Part shown: positions 1 to 6,291 of the stretch, piece by piece
Layout of the letters: each line of letters begins with the position of its first letter
Numbering within the stretch: position 1 is the stretch's first letter
From: Paraprevotella sp.
Lineage (GTDB): Bacteria; Bacteroidota; Bacteroidia; Bacteroidales; Bacteroidaceae
Reading direction: 5' to 3'
DNA length: 9,634 nt
NCBI GenBank assembly: GCA_021205005.1
Contig: JAJPYK010000186.1
Span: 1 to 9,634, forward strand
The notes under the pieces: generated by a model
Database searches by the model: none
Told to the model about the DNA's origin: nothing
The model's input: only the letters and a program-made list of their open reading frames with translations
Translations under genes and position numbers: made by a program

Positions 1-18
1 AATATGAGATAAAATCAT

Positions 19-26
19 TAAATTTG
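19..26 (+). promoter_or_regulatory. Candidate Bacteroidetes -7 promoter box
   Basis: The octamer TAAATTTG matches the Bacteroides sigma-ABfr -7 consensus TAnnTTTG at every defined position. It lies about 65 bp before the ATG at 91, which would give a 5' leader of roughly 55-60 nt. The matching -33 TTTG would fall off the left window edge, so only half of the promoter can be judged. An 8-mer with six fixed positions also occurs by chance, so this is tentative. Confidence 0.35.
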
Positions 27-90
27 CATCGTCATCTGAGGTCTACAGGCTTGGGTGCCTTTGATCAGACACACTCGGTGAAACACTACC

Positions 91-1062
91 ATGGATCCGG
101 TACAAGAATGGCATATCGAGCCTTATACGGCTTCCTGCAAACAGGAGTGGGATTATTTCGTATCCGCTTCCCGAAACGGAACTTTTCTGTTTCGGCGGGA
201 TTATATGGACTATCATGCCGACCGTTTCGAAGACGGGTCTTTAATGACCTATCGGGGACAAAAACTGCGTGCCTTGCTACCGGCCCATTGGGATGGGCGA
301 CGATTTTGCAGTCACTTGGGACTGACTTACGGTGGTGTTATTTCGGATGATAAGATGACGGCACAATCCATGATAGAATTGTTTGGATTTATCATTCGAT
401 TCATAGAGGAGCGTGGAGCGGAATGTTGGGTATATCGTCCCGTGCCTTATATTTATACCCGTTATCCGAGTCAGGAGGATTTATATGCTCTTTTTCGTTG
501 GAATGCCCGGCTGACGGAGCGTAAGATTTCCACGGTGATTCCTTCTTCCAATGCTTATCCTTTCAGTACGCTCAGATGCCGTAAGGTGCATAAGGCCATA
601 CAGCAGGAATTCACTATTTTCCAGGATGACTATTATGCCGCGTTTTGGAAGGTTTTGGAGCGTAATCTTTGGGAAAGGCATCAGGCTTATCCCGTACATT
701 CTTTAGATGAAATAATTTTATTGCATAGGCGTTTTCCCGAACAAATACTTTTATATCGAGTTTGCGATAAGGAAAAGAGTACGGTAGCCGGTTGCGTGAT
801 GTACTTAACTTCTCGCGTAGCTCATGTGCAATATATAGGTTCCACTGCCGAAGGTAGAAAATCGGGTGCAGTGGACTACCTTTTTCATCATTTGATTCAC
901 GATGTGTATGCAGGGGTGGACTATTTCGATATGGGGACTTCTGTGGAGGAGAAAGGAAGGGTATTGAATGAGGGATTGATTTTTCAAAAGGAAGGCTTCG
1001 GCGGACGTGCCGTGGTTTACGATACTTATGAAATCAATCTAAAGGATGAAACAATAAAATAA
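91..1062 (+). CDS. FemAB-like / GNAT-fold acyltransferase of a polysaccharide locus
   Basis: This 323-residue protein resembles the FemAB-like GNAT acyltransferases (Acetyltransf_6 type) found in Bacteroidetes surface-polysaccharide clusters. The N-terminal half has the family's NGTFLFRRDYMDYH stretch (29-42) and a conserved LGLTYGG (77-83). The C-terminal GNAT-like half (about 180-312) has an LYRV strand, an AGCVMYL core strand (233-239), HVQYIGST (245-252), an MGTS loop (281-284) and NEGLIFQKEGFGG (293-305). The acceptor cannot be read from sequence. Because a sugar aminotransferase follows, N-acylation of an amino sugar is a reasonable inference, with transfer of an aminoacyl group the alternative. 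There is no signal peptide or membrane segment, so it should be cytoplasmic. ATG 91 is the first start after an in-frame TGA at 79-81, and no clear Shine-Dalgarno precedes it. The family assignment is fairly firm; the substrate is unknown. Confidence 0.8.
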   Translation: MDPVQEWHIEPYTASCKQEWDYFVSASRNGTFLFRRDYMDYHADRFEDGSLMTYRGQKLRALLPAHWDGRRFCSHLGLTYGGVISDDKMTAQSMIELFGFIIRFIEERGAECWVYRPVPYIYTRYPSQEDLYALFRWNARLTERKISTVIPSSNAYPFSTLRCRKVHKAIQQEFTIFQDDYYAAFWKVLERNLWERHQAYPVHSLDEIILLHRRFPEQILLYRVCDKEKSTVAGCVMYLTSRVAHVQYIGSTAEGRKSGAVDYLFHHLIHDVYAGVDYFDMGTSVEEKGRVLNEGLIFQKEGFGGRAVVYDTYEINLKDETIK

Positions 1063-1120
1063 AAAAATAAATTCAATTGGAAGAGCCGTATGTCAGCTCT
1101 TTCCGTGGTGATATACATTG

Positions 1121-1192
1121 CAAAATCAATCTGCGGAGAAAAATTTATCAATCTGCGCCAATCGATAAATTTTTCTCCGCAGATTGATTTTG
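1121..1192. repeat. Long perfect inverted repeat (29-bp stem, 14-nt loop)
   Basis: Bases 1121-1149 are the exact reverse complement of 1164-1192, so the transcript of either strand could fold into an uninterrupted 29-bp hairpin with a 14-nt loop (1150-1163). The stem mixes A/T-rich ends with a GC-rich CTGCGGAG core. An 11-mer, ATCAATCTGCG, occurs at 1125-1135, again at 1147-1157, and inverted at 1179-1189. No T-run follows the stem on the plus strand (TCGTTTCC follows), so it is not a textbook terminator. It sits alone in the 254-bp gap between two genes likely to share a pathway. It could be a dispersed palindromic repeat (REP- or MITE-like), an RNA-processing or stability element, or an unusual terminator. 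The structure is certain; the function is not. Confidence 0.9.
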
Positions 1193-1260
1193 TCGTTTCC
1201 TATGGGTTACATGTGAGATAAAAAGGCCTTCACATACTTGTGCATTTGAGAAGAAAAAAG

Positions 1261-1291
1261 TTTCACGACAACGAAAATAATCGTAAATTCG
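1261..1291 (+). promoter_or_regulatory. Possible promoter for the sugar aminotransferase gene
   Basis: TAAATTCG at 1284-1291 has one mismatch to the Bacteroidetes -7 box TAnnTTTG. TTTC at 1261-1264 lies 19 bp before it and has one mismatch to the -33 box TTTG. A start site near 1298 would leave a leader of about 20 nt before the ATG at 1317. The long hairpin upstream makes a separate promoter here plausible, but both boxes are imperfect. Confidence 0.25.
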
Positions 1292-1316
1292 CTCATCGAA
1301 GAATAGAAAAACAGGT

Positions 1317-2426
1317 ATGATAAAATATTTGGATCTGAAAAAAGTCAATGATTCGTTTCAATCGGATTTGTCCGAAGCTGTAACGGGAGTGGTCCGTTCC
1401 GGATGGTATTTGTTCGGCGAAGAGGTGAAGCGTTTTGAGCGTGATTTCGCCCGTTATTGCGGCGTAGGGTACTGTGTAGGTGTAGGGAACGGATTGGATG
1501 CTCTGACGCTCATTTTTATGGCTTATATCAGTATGGGACGCATGCGGAAAGGAGATGAGGTGATCGTACCGGCCAACACTTATATCGCGTCCATTCTGGC
1601 TGTACTCAGGGCGGGCTTGAAGCCCGTATTTTGCGAGCCGTCGTGGGATACGTGCAACATTGATCCCGATCGGATAGAAGAGAATATAGGACCGCGGACA
1701 AGAGCCGTGATGACGGTACATCTGTATGGACGGGTATGCGAGATGACTACTGTGAAAGAGAAGGCTCATAAATACGGTCTGTTTGTAGTGGAAGACTGCG
1801 CGCAAGCTCACGGTGCTTTGTACGAGGGTGGAAAACGGGCGGGAGCATTGGGTGATGCTGCGGGATTCAGCTTTTATCCCGGAAAAAATTTAGGGGCTTT
1901 GGGCGATGCCGGGGCGGTAACTACCGATGACGGCGAATTGGCCGAAAGAGTACGGATGTTGGCCAATTACGGTTCTTCGGCTAAATATGTGCATCCTTAT
2001 GTGGGCATCAACAGTCGTTTGGATGAGTGTCAGGCCGCCGTATTGAACGTCAAACTCGGTCGTCTGGACGAAGACAACCGACGCAGAATCCATATCGCAT
2101 GTAAGTATAGGGAAGGTTTGCGTAATACGGATTTATGTCTTCCTGAAGCGAAAGAAGACGGTTCTCATGTATTTCATATTTTCACCGTATTCACTCCTCA
2201 GCGAGATCGGTTACAGCAATATTTGAAAGATAAAGGCATAAAGACGTTGATACACTACCCTATCCCTCCTCACAGGCAGAAAGCCTTGGAGGAATACGGC
2301 AACTTGTCGCTTCCTGTAACGGAGCGCATTCACAGAGAAGAATTGAGTTTGCCTATGTCGCCCTGCCTGTCGGATGAGGAAGCAGACGAAGTCATTGCCG
2401 CATTGAAATCCTTTTTCGGTCTTTAG
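1317..2426 (+). CDS. DegT/DnrJ/EryC1/StrS family sugar aminotransferase (PLP-dependent)
   Basis: This 369-residue protein is a full-length nucleotide-sugar aminotransferase of the DegT/AHBA synthase family, in the usual size range. These enzymes move an amino group, normally from glutamate, to a keto-sugar nucleotide in the cytoplasm. Visible motifs are [10 protein letters not shown] (28-37), GVGNGLDAL (55-63), [14 protein letters not shown] (79-92), VHLYGR (134-139), [10 protein letters not shown] (158-167) with the cofactor-contacting Asp160 and Gln163, [15 protein letters not shown] (185-199) with the predicted Schiff-base Lys190, and [10 protein letters not shown] in the C-terminal half. 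The sequence resembles FdtB/QdtB-type 3-amino-3,6-dideoxyhexose enzymes, but the position of amination cannot be settled by eye. It follows the acyltransferase gene, which suggests a joint role in making an acylamino sugar for capsule or O-antigen. The stop overlaps the stop of the opposing PorZ-like gene. Confidence 0.92.
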   Translation: MIKYLDLKKVNDSFQSDLSEAVTGVVRSGWYLFGEEVKRFERDFARYCGVGYCVGVGNGLDALTLIFMAYISMGRMRKGDEVIVPANTYIASILAVLRAGLKPVFCEPSWDTCNIDPDRIEENIGPRTRAVMTVHLYGRVCEMTTVKEKAHKYGLFVVEDCAQAHGALYEGGKRAGALGDAAGFSFYPGKNLGALGDAGAVTTDDGELAERVRMLANYGSSAKYVHPYVGINSRLDECQAAVLNVKLGRLDEDNRRRIHIACKYREGLRNTDLCLPEAKEDGSHVFHIFTVFTPQRDRLQQYLKDKGIKTLIHYPIPPHRQKALEEYGNLSLPVTERIHREELSLPMSPCLSDEEADEVIAALKSFFGL

Positions 2427-4717
2427 TGGATGAAAGTGATCCGGTTGACAATGGCTTTCTTTCCTTCCGCATTGGTGGAAATGATGTTATAGACACCTGA
2501 GGATACGCGTTTGCCGCTTTTATTTCGTCCGTTCCAAGTGAACGTACCTCCGTTAGAGTAGCCTGAATAGACTAATTGTCCTGTAATGGTGGTGATTTTC
2601 ACTTCGGCATTTTGAGTCAGTCCTTCCACGGCTATGACGCCGTTAAAGTCCGGACTGACGGGATTGGGATAGACTTTTACGTTGTTCTTGTTCAGCTCTT
2701 CTTCGGGCGTGCTTGCATCGCTCTTATAAGACATCAGCCCGAGAAAGGTACCGATCATAATCTCTCCCGTTTGCGGATCGACGGCAATACTTTGTATTTC
2801 GTCCGAGATGAGCGGAGAATTTTCCGTAGTGAAATGCTGCAATACTTCCTGTCCGTCGGCACTGACCAGGTAAATGCCGTCTGATGCCGTGCCGATCCAT
2901 TTACGATTGGCAGCGTCTACGGCTATGGCGCTGATGTTGACTCCGTTGAGCAGATAGTCGGCATAATTCGTACCGTCGTTTCTCGGAATCTTGATTTGGG
3001 TGTAAGTGAAATCGCTTTGGGTAAACTTTTCGGGATCGGCAATGATGAAAAGTCCTATATTCGTGCCCACCCATATTTGGTCGTCGAGGTCTTGTGCAAA
3101 ACAGTTATAATAGTTCGGATCATAAGCCACACCGTCTTGGTTTGTGAATTTCTGTCTGAGATAGTGCGTGTCGTCCGAAGTATCGTCTATGGTTCCGTTA
3201 TAATCCAGGAAAAACATGCCTCCCCAGTCGAGTCGTTTGGAGTTCATCCACATTCTGCCTTTGGAATCGAAAAATATTTGGGTGGCGTTGGGAGCTTTTT
3301 GGAGTTCTTTATAATAGAGTTTGGTCCATTGACCGTTGTTTTTCAATACGACAAGTATGGTATCCACTTCGGTGTTTACCATCCACAGATTGCCGTCGGA
3401 ATCGTATTGCAAGGCATCACAACGTACGTAATTCATGGGATATTTGTCGTCGGGAAGTATGGTCTTAAGCGGACTGTTGGTATAGTCATACTTCTTCACG
3501 AACTTCAGGTCCTTGAATTCGTACAGTCCGTGTCCGGCAGAACTGACGTAATGGTGCATAGGATCGGCAGGATCTTGTGCAATGCTGGTGGTGTTGTTGT
3601 ATTTCTGTTGTGTTTTCTCTACGATGCTGTCTTCGCTGAAGTTATGCCATTTCTCGTCTTCATAATACATGACCGTACCGTCCCGGTTCAGACTGTTATA
3701 GTTCAAATCTCCTCCGGCCACCAGCAATCGGTTTCCTTCGTAGTGCATATTGCAGAAATAGTCGCGTACGGGACTGTCGGGTTGTATGGCCGACAGTGTG
3801 GCGGTCAATCGGTCGCCCGAAAGCGTATAAGGTTGCAGTCCGTGCAGGTTTTGGCTGGCCCAATAAGTGCCTTTATAATAGGTCAGATAATTGAATACGT
3901 TGGGTTGTACGATTTCCTTGTATTGTCCGATAGCGGTATAAGCGTATATTTTAGATGCGTTTCCGGTCAGAAGCATGTTGTCGTTGCAGGAAAGAAAGGT
4001 AAAAGCTCCGTTTTGGAGTACGGTAGGTGTCCATGTATCTTTGTCCAATTGATAAAGATTGCTGTTGTTTTTCAAGCATATCAGTTCGTTTTGGAAAGAC
4101 ACTATTTGGTCAAAAGTAAAGTCACCCATGCGCTTCCAATTGTTTTTGTCCAGCAGATTGAGGCTAAGATCTCCTTTGTAGCTTCCCTCGTCGGTGCTCA
4201 TATAGATTAATTTACCGTCTGAAAGACAACATTTGACATTCAGTCCTATGTCATACGTACTGTTGAATATTTCCTGTTCCGTATCTAAGCTGATAATGCC
4301 GAAATTGGTACAGATATAGGCTGTTTTTCCTTCTATGGCCAGGTTGTTGATGTTCAGATTCGAATAGTTTTTGTCTTTCAACTGTTTCATGTTGGATATA
4401 TCATCATCTGAATAAACCAGGTCCACATTGCCGTTTTCGTAGATCAATACCAGTTTGCCGGTGGTATCGTCATAACGGATAAATTGTATGTCGGCATCAT
4501 TCAGTCCGTTGAGTCTATCGTATACATATACTTCGGTATCTTGCGTATTATAACTGAACAGGTTTCCGTTGCAGAGTGAATATATCTTATTTCCTACCGG
4601 TACATTGTAAGTGGCGATTTGCAGAGCCGGATATGCTTTCCACGAACCGATAGCTTGTCCGAACAGAGTAGATATGTATCCGGCAAGCAGGACGAAAAAT
4701 AAGATATATTTCTTCAT
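2423..4717 (-). CDS. porZ: PorZ-like beta-propeller protein with type IX secretion sorting domain
   Basis: This 764-residue protein is close in length and layout to PorZ, the surface protein of the type IX secretion attachment complex in Porphyromonas gingivalis, which takes part in delivering anionic LPS to cargo. Residues 1-20 form a signal peptide (MKK, hydrophobic core, cleavage probably after Gly20). The N-terminal part has the PorZ propeller signature (SWKAYP at 25-30, NGLND at 70-74, [16 protein letters not shown] at 87-102). Further two-component-regulator-type propeller motifs follow, such as GNLWMVN (442-448), [11 protein letters not shown] (547-557), [11 protein letters not shown] (606-616) and [11 protein letters not shown] (652-662). 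A T9SS type A sorting domain occupies about 680-764, beginning VYPNPV and containing TGQLVYSG and SGVYNI. The older label 'two-component regulator' would be wrong, because there is no kinase or receiver domain. It is last in a probable yitT-rdgB-porZ operon, 20 bp after rdgB. The family call is good; orthology to PorZ is likely but unproven. Confidence 0.8.
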   Translation of the reverse strand: MKKYILFFVLLAGYISTLFGQAIGSWKAYPALQIATYNVPVGNKIYSLCNGNLFSYNTQDTEVYVYDRLNGLNDADIQFIRYDDTTGKLVLIYENGNVDLVYSDDDISNMKQLKDKNYSNLNINNLAIEGKTAYICTNFGIISLDTEQEIFNSTYDIGLNVKCCLSDGKLIYMSTDEGSYKGDLSLNLLDKNNWKRMGDFTFDQIVSFQNELICLKNNSNLYQLDKDTWTPTVLQNGAFTFLSCNDNMLLTGNASKIYAYTAIGQYKEIVQPNVFNYLTYYKGTYWASQNLHGLQPYTLSGDRLTATLSAIQPDSPVRDYFCNMHYEGNRLLVAGGDLNYNSLNRDGTVMYYEDEKWHNFSEDSIVEKTQQKYNNTTSIAQDPADPMHHYVSSAGHGLYEFKDLKFVKKYDYTNSPLKTILPDDKYPMNYVRCDALQYDSDGNLWMVNTEVDTILVVLKNNGQWTKLYYKELQKAPNATQIFFDSKGRMWMNSKRLDWGGMFFLDYNGTIDDTSDDTHYLRQKFTNQDGVAYDPNYYNCFAQDLDDQIWVGTNIGLFIIADPEKFTQSDFTYTQIKIPRNDGTNYADYLLNGVNISAIAVDAANRKWIGTASDGIYLVSADGQEVLQHFTTENSPLISDEIQSIAVDPQTGEIMIGTFLGLMSYKSDASTPEEELNKNNVKVYPNPVSPDFNGVIAVEGLTQNAEVKITTITGQLVYSGYSNGGTFTWNGRNKSGKRVSSGVYNIISTNAEGKKAIVNRITFIH

Positions 4718-4737
4718 AACTTTTGTTTTTTAACGTG

Positions 4738-5319
4738 TTATGTATGGGAAAGGTATTCGCATAAGGCGGCTACGGCCTGGGCGCGATGACTGATTCGGTT
4801 CTTGACGTCGCTGCCCATCTCGGCAAAAGTGGTTTCATATCCGTCGGGTTTGAATATGGGGTCGTAGCCGAAACCGGTCTCCCCTCTCCTCTCCCGGACG
4901 ATTTGGCCTTTCACCATGCCTTCGAAATGCTTCTCCTCTCCTTTTTCTATTAACGAGATAATGGTGCGAAATTGTGCCTTGCGGTTGTTTTTTTCTTTCA
5001 TTTCTTCCAGGAGTTTCTTCATATTGGCCTGCGAATCGTGCCCATTGCCGGCATATCGTGCGGAATATACGCCCGGTGCGCCTCCCATACTTTCCACTTC
5101 GAGCCCAGTGTCGTCTGCAATGCAGTCGAGTCCGTAATGATCATATACGTATTGTGCCTTGAGTCTGGCATTTCCTTCGAGAGTGTCTGCGGTTTCGGGA
5201 ATGTCTGCATGACAACCGATGTCCGACAGGCTGAGTATTTCTATTTTTTCTCCCAAAATGGCTTTTATCTCTTCTAATTTATGGGTATTGTTGGTGGCGA
5301 AAACAAGTCTTCTTTTCAT
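4738..5319 (-). CDS. rdgB: Non-canonical purine NTP pyrophosphatase, RdgB/HAM1 family
   Basis: The product (193 residues, normal for the family) hydrolyses dITP, ITP and XTP to monophosphates plus pyrophosphate, keeping deaminated purines out of DNA and RNA. Signature motifs are FATNNTHK (7-14), the substrate-phosphate loop; LEGNARLKA (47-55); ADDTGLEV (68-75), with Asp69/Asp70 in the metal-binding and catalytic position; [12 protein letters not shown] (80-91); TGFGYDPIF (148-156); and SHRAQA (177-182). It is cytoplasmic, with no signal peptide. It starts 4 bp after the yitT stop and is followed after 20 bp by the PorZ-like gene, so all three are probably one transcript. No promoter-like sequence fits in either gap. 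Nothing in it looks damaged. Confidence 0.96.
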   Translation of the reverse strand: MKRRLVFATNNTHKLEEIKAILGEKIEILSLSDIGCHADIPETADTLEGNARLKAQYVYDHYGLDCIADDTGLEVESMGGAPGVYSARYAGNGHDSQANMKKLLEEMKEKNNRKAQFRTIISLIEKGEEKHFEGMVKGQIVRERRGETGFGYDPIFKPDGYETTFAEMGSDVKNRISHRAQAVAALCEYLSHT

Positions 5320-5323
5320 TTTT

Positions 5324-6220
5324 CTATTTCACTTTTACTTTGATTTTATCGAAACCTTCACCGTATACGCCTACGACGTTGCTTTGCGAAACGAAAGCAC
5401 GCGGATCTATTCGTTGGATAAGTCGGAATATTTCTACGCCTTCTCTGCGTTTGGCCAGTACGACCAGTACTTTTCGGGGTTCTTTGCTGTACCATCCTTC
5501 TCCGTTCAGAATCGTGACTCCTCGATTAAGTTGACGATTGATGGCTTCTGCTATTTCATCATATTTATTGGAAAAAATAAGGAACTGTACGGATTGGCGG
5601 ACACTGTTCATATAGTAGTCCAGCATAATCATGGAAATAATGAGGATGCAGAATCCGAATACTACTTTTTGCGTCTCATGGAAAACAAAATAGCTGGAAG
5701 ACACGATGGCTACATCACAAAACATCATTACGCGTCCCAAAGTAATGTCTTTGTATTTGTTGATTATGGCAGCAATAATATCCGTACCTCCCGTGCTCCC
5801 GTTACTCAGAAAGACTATGGCCAGTCCGAAACCTTCGCAACAGGCTCCGAGCACGCAAGCCATAAAAGTCTGGTCGCCCATAATTTTAGGTAAATGTCCG
5901 TTTGCATCCTGAATCATTTCTTGAAATAGTCCGAATTCGAAAGTTAAAGCCACAATGCCTACTATCGTTTTGATGCAAAACCTGAATCCTAATACTTTTA
6001 TGGCGGCAATGAGTAAGACGACGTTTACCAAAAAATAGGTGTATTGTACGGGGAATCCTGAAGCATAATAAATGATGGCTGCTATACCGGCCAATCCTCC
6101 GGTCGTGATTTGATAAGGAAGGACAAAACAAGTGAATCCGAGGGCATAAATGGTAAGGCCTGCTAAAATGCCCATGTAGTCCTTACATTCTTGCCAAATC
6201 ATAGCTTTTGAATATTTCAT
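5324..6220 (-). CDS. YitT family membrane protein (DUF161 plus DUF2179)
   Basis: This 298-residue protein has about six or seven hydrophobic segments in its first 205 residues (roughly 14-35, 41-56, 62-78, 84-99, 119-139, 164-180, 186-203). A soluble C-terminal DUF2179 domain follows at about 215-292, with [11 protein letters not shown] (234-244) and a [11 protein letters not shown] strand (250-260). The membrane part carries a twofold internal motif, ITTGGLAG (38-45) and GSTGGTDI (141-148), typical of the family and suggestive of a duplicated fold. YitT/DUF2179 proteins are widespread inner-membrane proteins. Their biochemical role is not established, and transport with a cytoplasmic regulatory domain is only a guess. 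The start ATG lies 71 bp after leuS, beyond a terminator-like hairpin, and rdgB begins 4 bp downstream, indicating tight coupling with that gene. Confidence 0.92.
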   Translation of the reverse strand: MKYSKAMIWQECKDYMGILAGLTIYALGFTCFVLPYQITTGGLAGIAAIIYYASGFPVQYTYFLVNVVLLIAAIKVLGFRFCIKTIVGIVALTFEFGLFQEMIQDANGHLPKIMGDQTFMACVLGACCEGFGLAIVFLSNGSTGGTDIIAAIINKYKDITLGRVMMFCDVAIVSSSYFVFHETQKVVFGFCILIISMIMLDYYMNSVRQSVQFLIFSNKYDEIAEAINRQLNRGVTILNGEGWYSKEPRKVLVVLAKRREGVEIFRLIQRIDPRAFVSQSNVVGVYGEGFDKIKVKVK

Positions 6221-6238
6221 AATGATTTGTTTTTGTGT

Positions 6239-6288
6239 AAAAGCCCGCCGGAATATATTTGTGAATGGTTATTTTCCGGCGGGTTTTT
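6239..6288 (-). terminator. Intrinsic terminator hairpin after leuS
   Basis: The arms CCCGCCGGAA (6244-6253) and TTCCGGCGGG (6274-6283) pair perfectly. A G-T pair and four A-T pairs extend the stem outward (6239-6243 with 6284-6288), around a 20-nt loop. Read on the minus strand it starts a few bases after the leuS stop (6292-6294), and the distal arm ends GGGCTTTTA. Read on the plus strand it ends in six Ts, but no plus-strand gene lies there. It probably ends or attenuates leuS transcription before yitT. I see no good TAnnTTTG box between it and the yitT start, so yitT-rdgB-porZ may depend on partial read-through or a non-consensus promoter. Confidence 0.75.
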
Positions 6289-6291
6289 TGT

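Noticed and set aside
24..350. Plus-strand frame of 108 codons overlapping the acyltransferase start
   Set aside because: It runs out of frame through the acyltransferase N-terminus and its product resembles nothing. The end of an upstream gene (for example a TAA at 10-12) could be at the left edge, but too little sequence is present to claim it.
1079..1104. Short hairpin (AAGAGC/GCTCTT, 9-nt loop) just after the acyltransferase
   Set aside because: The stem has only 6 bp, is not GC-rich and has no real T-tract, so it is too weak to call a terminator.
1121..1192. Invertible promoter (phase-variation switch) flanked by inverted repeats, as in Bacteroides capsule loci
   Set aside because: Only 14 bp lie between the arms, too little to hold a promoter, and no invertase gene is in the window.
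1293..1811. 172-codon minus-strand frame over the aminotransferase start
   Set aside because: It is antisense to the conserved PLP enzyme and the translation has no domain features.
2996..4210. 404-codon open frame on the plus strand, antisense to the PorZ-like gene
   Set aside because: Its translation is monotonous Val/Ile-rich sequence with no recognisable domain, and it lies wholly inside a convincing PorZ-like gene in a complementary frame.
5219..5893. 224-codon plus-strand open frame across the rdgB/yitT junction
   Set aside because: It is antisense to two clear family members, has no recognisable motif, and spans their boundary, as expected of a chance shadow frame.
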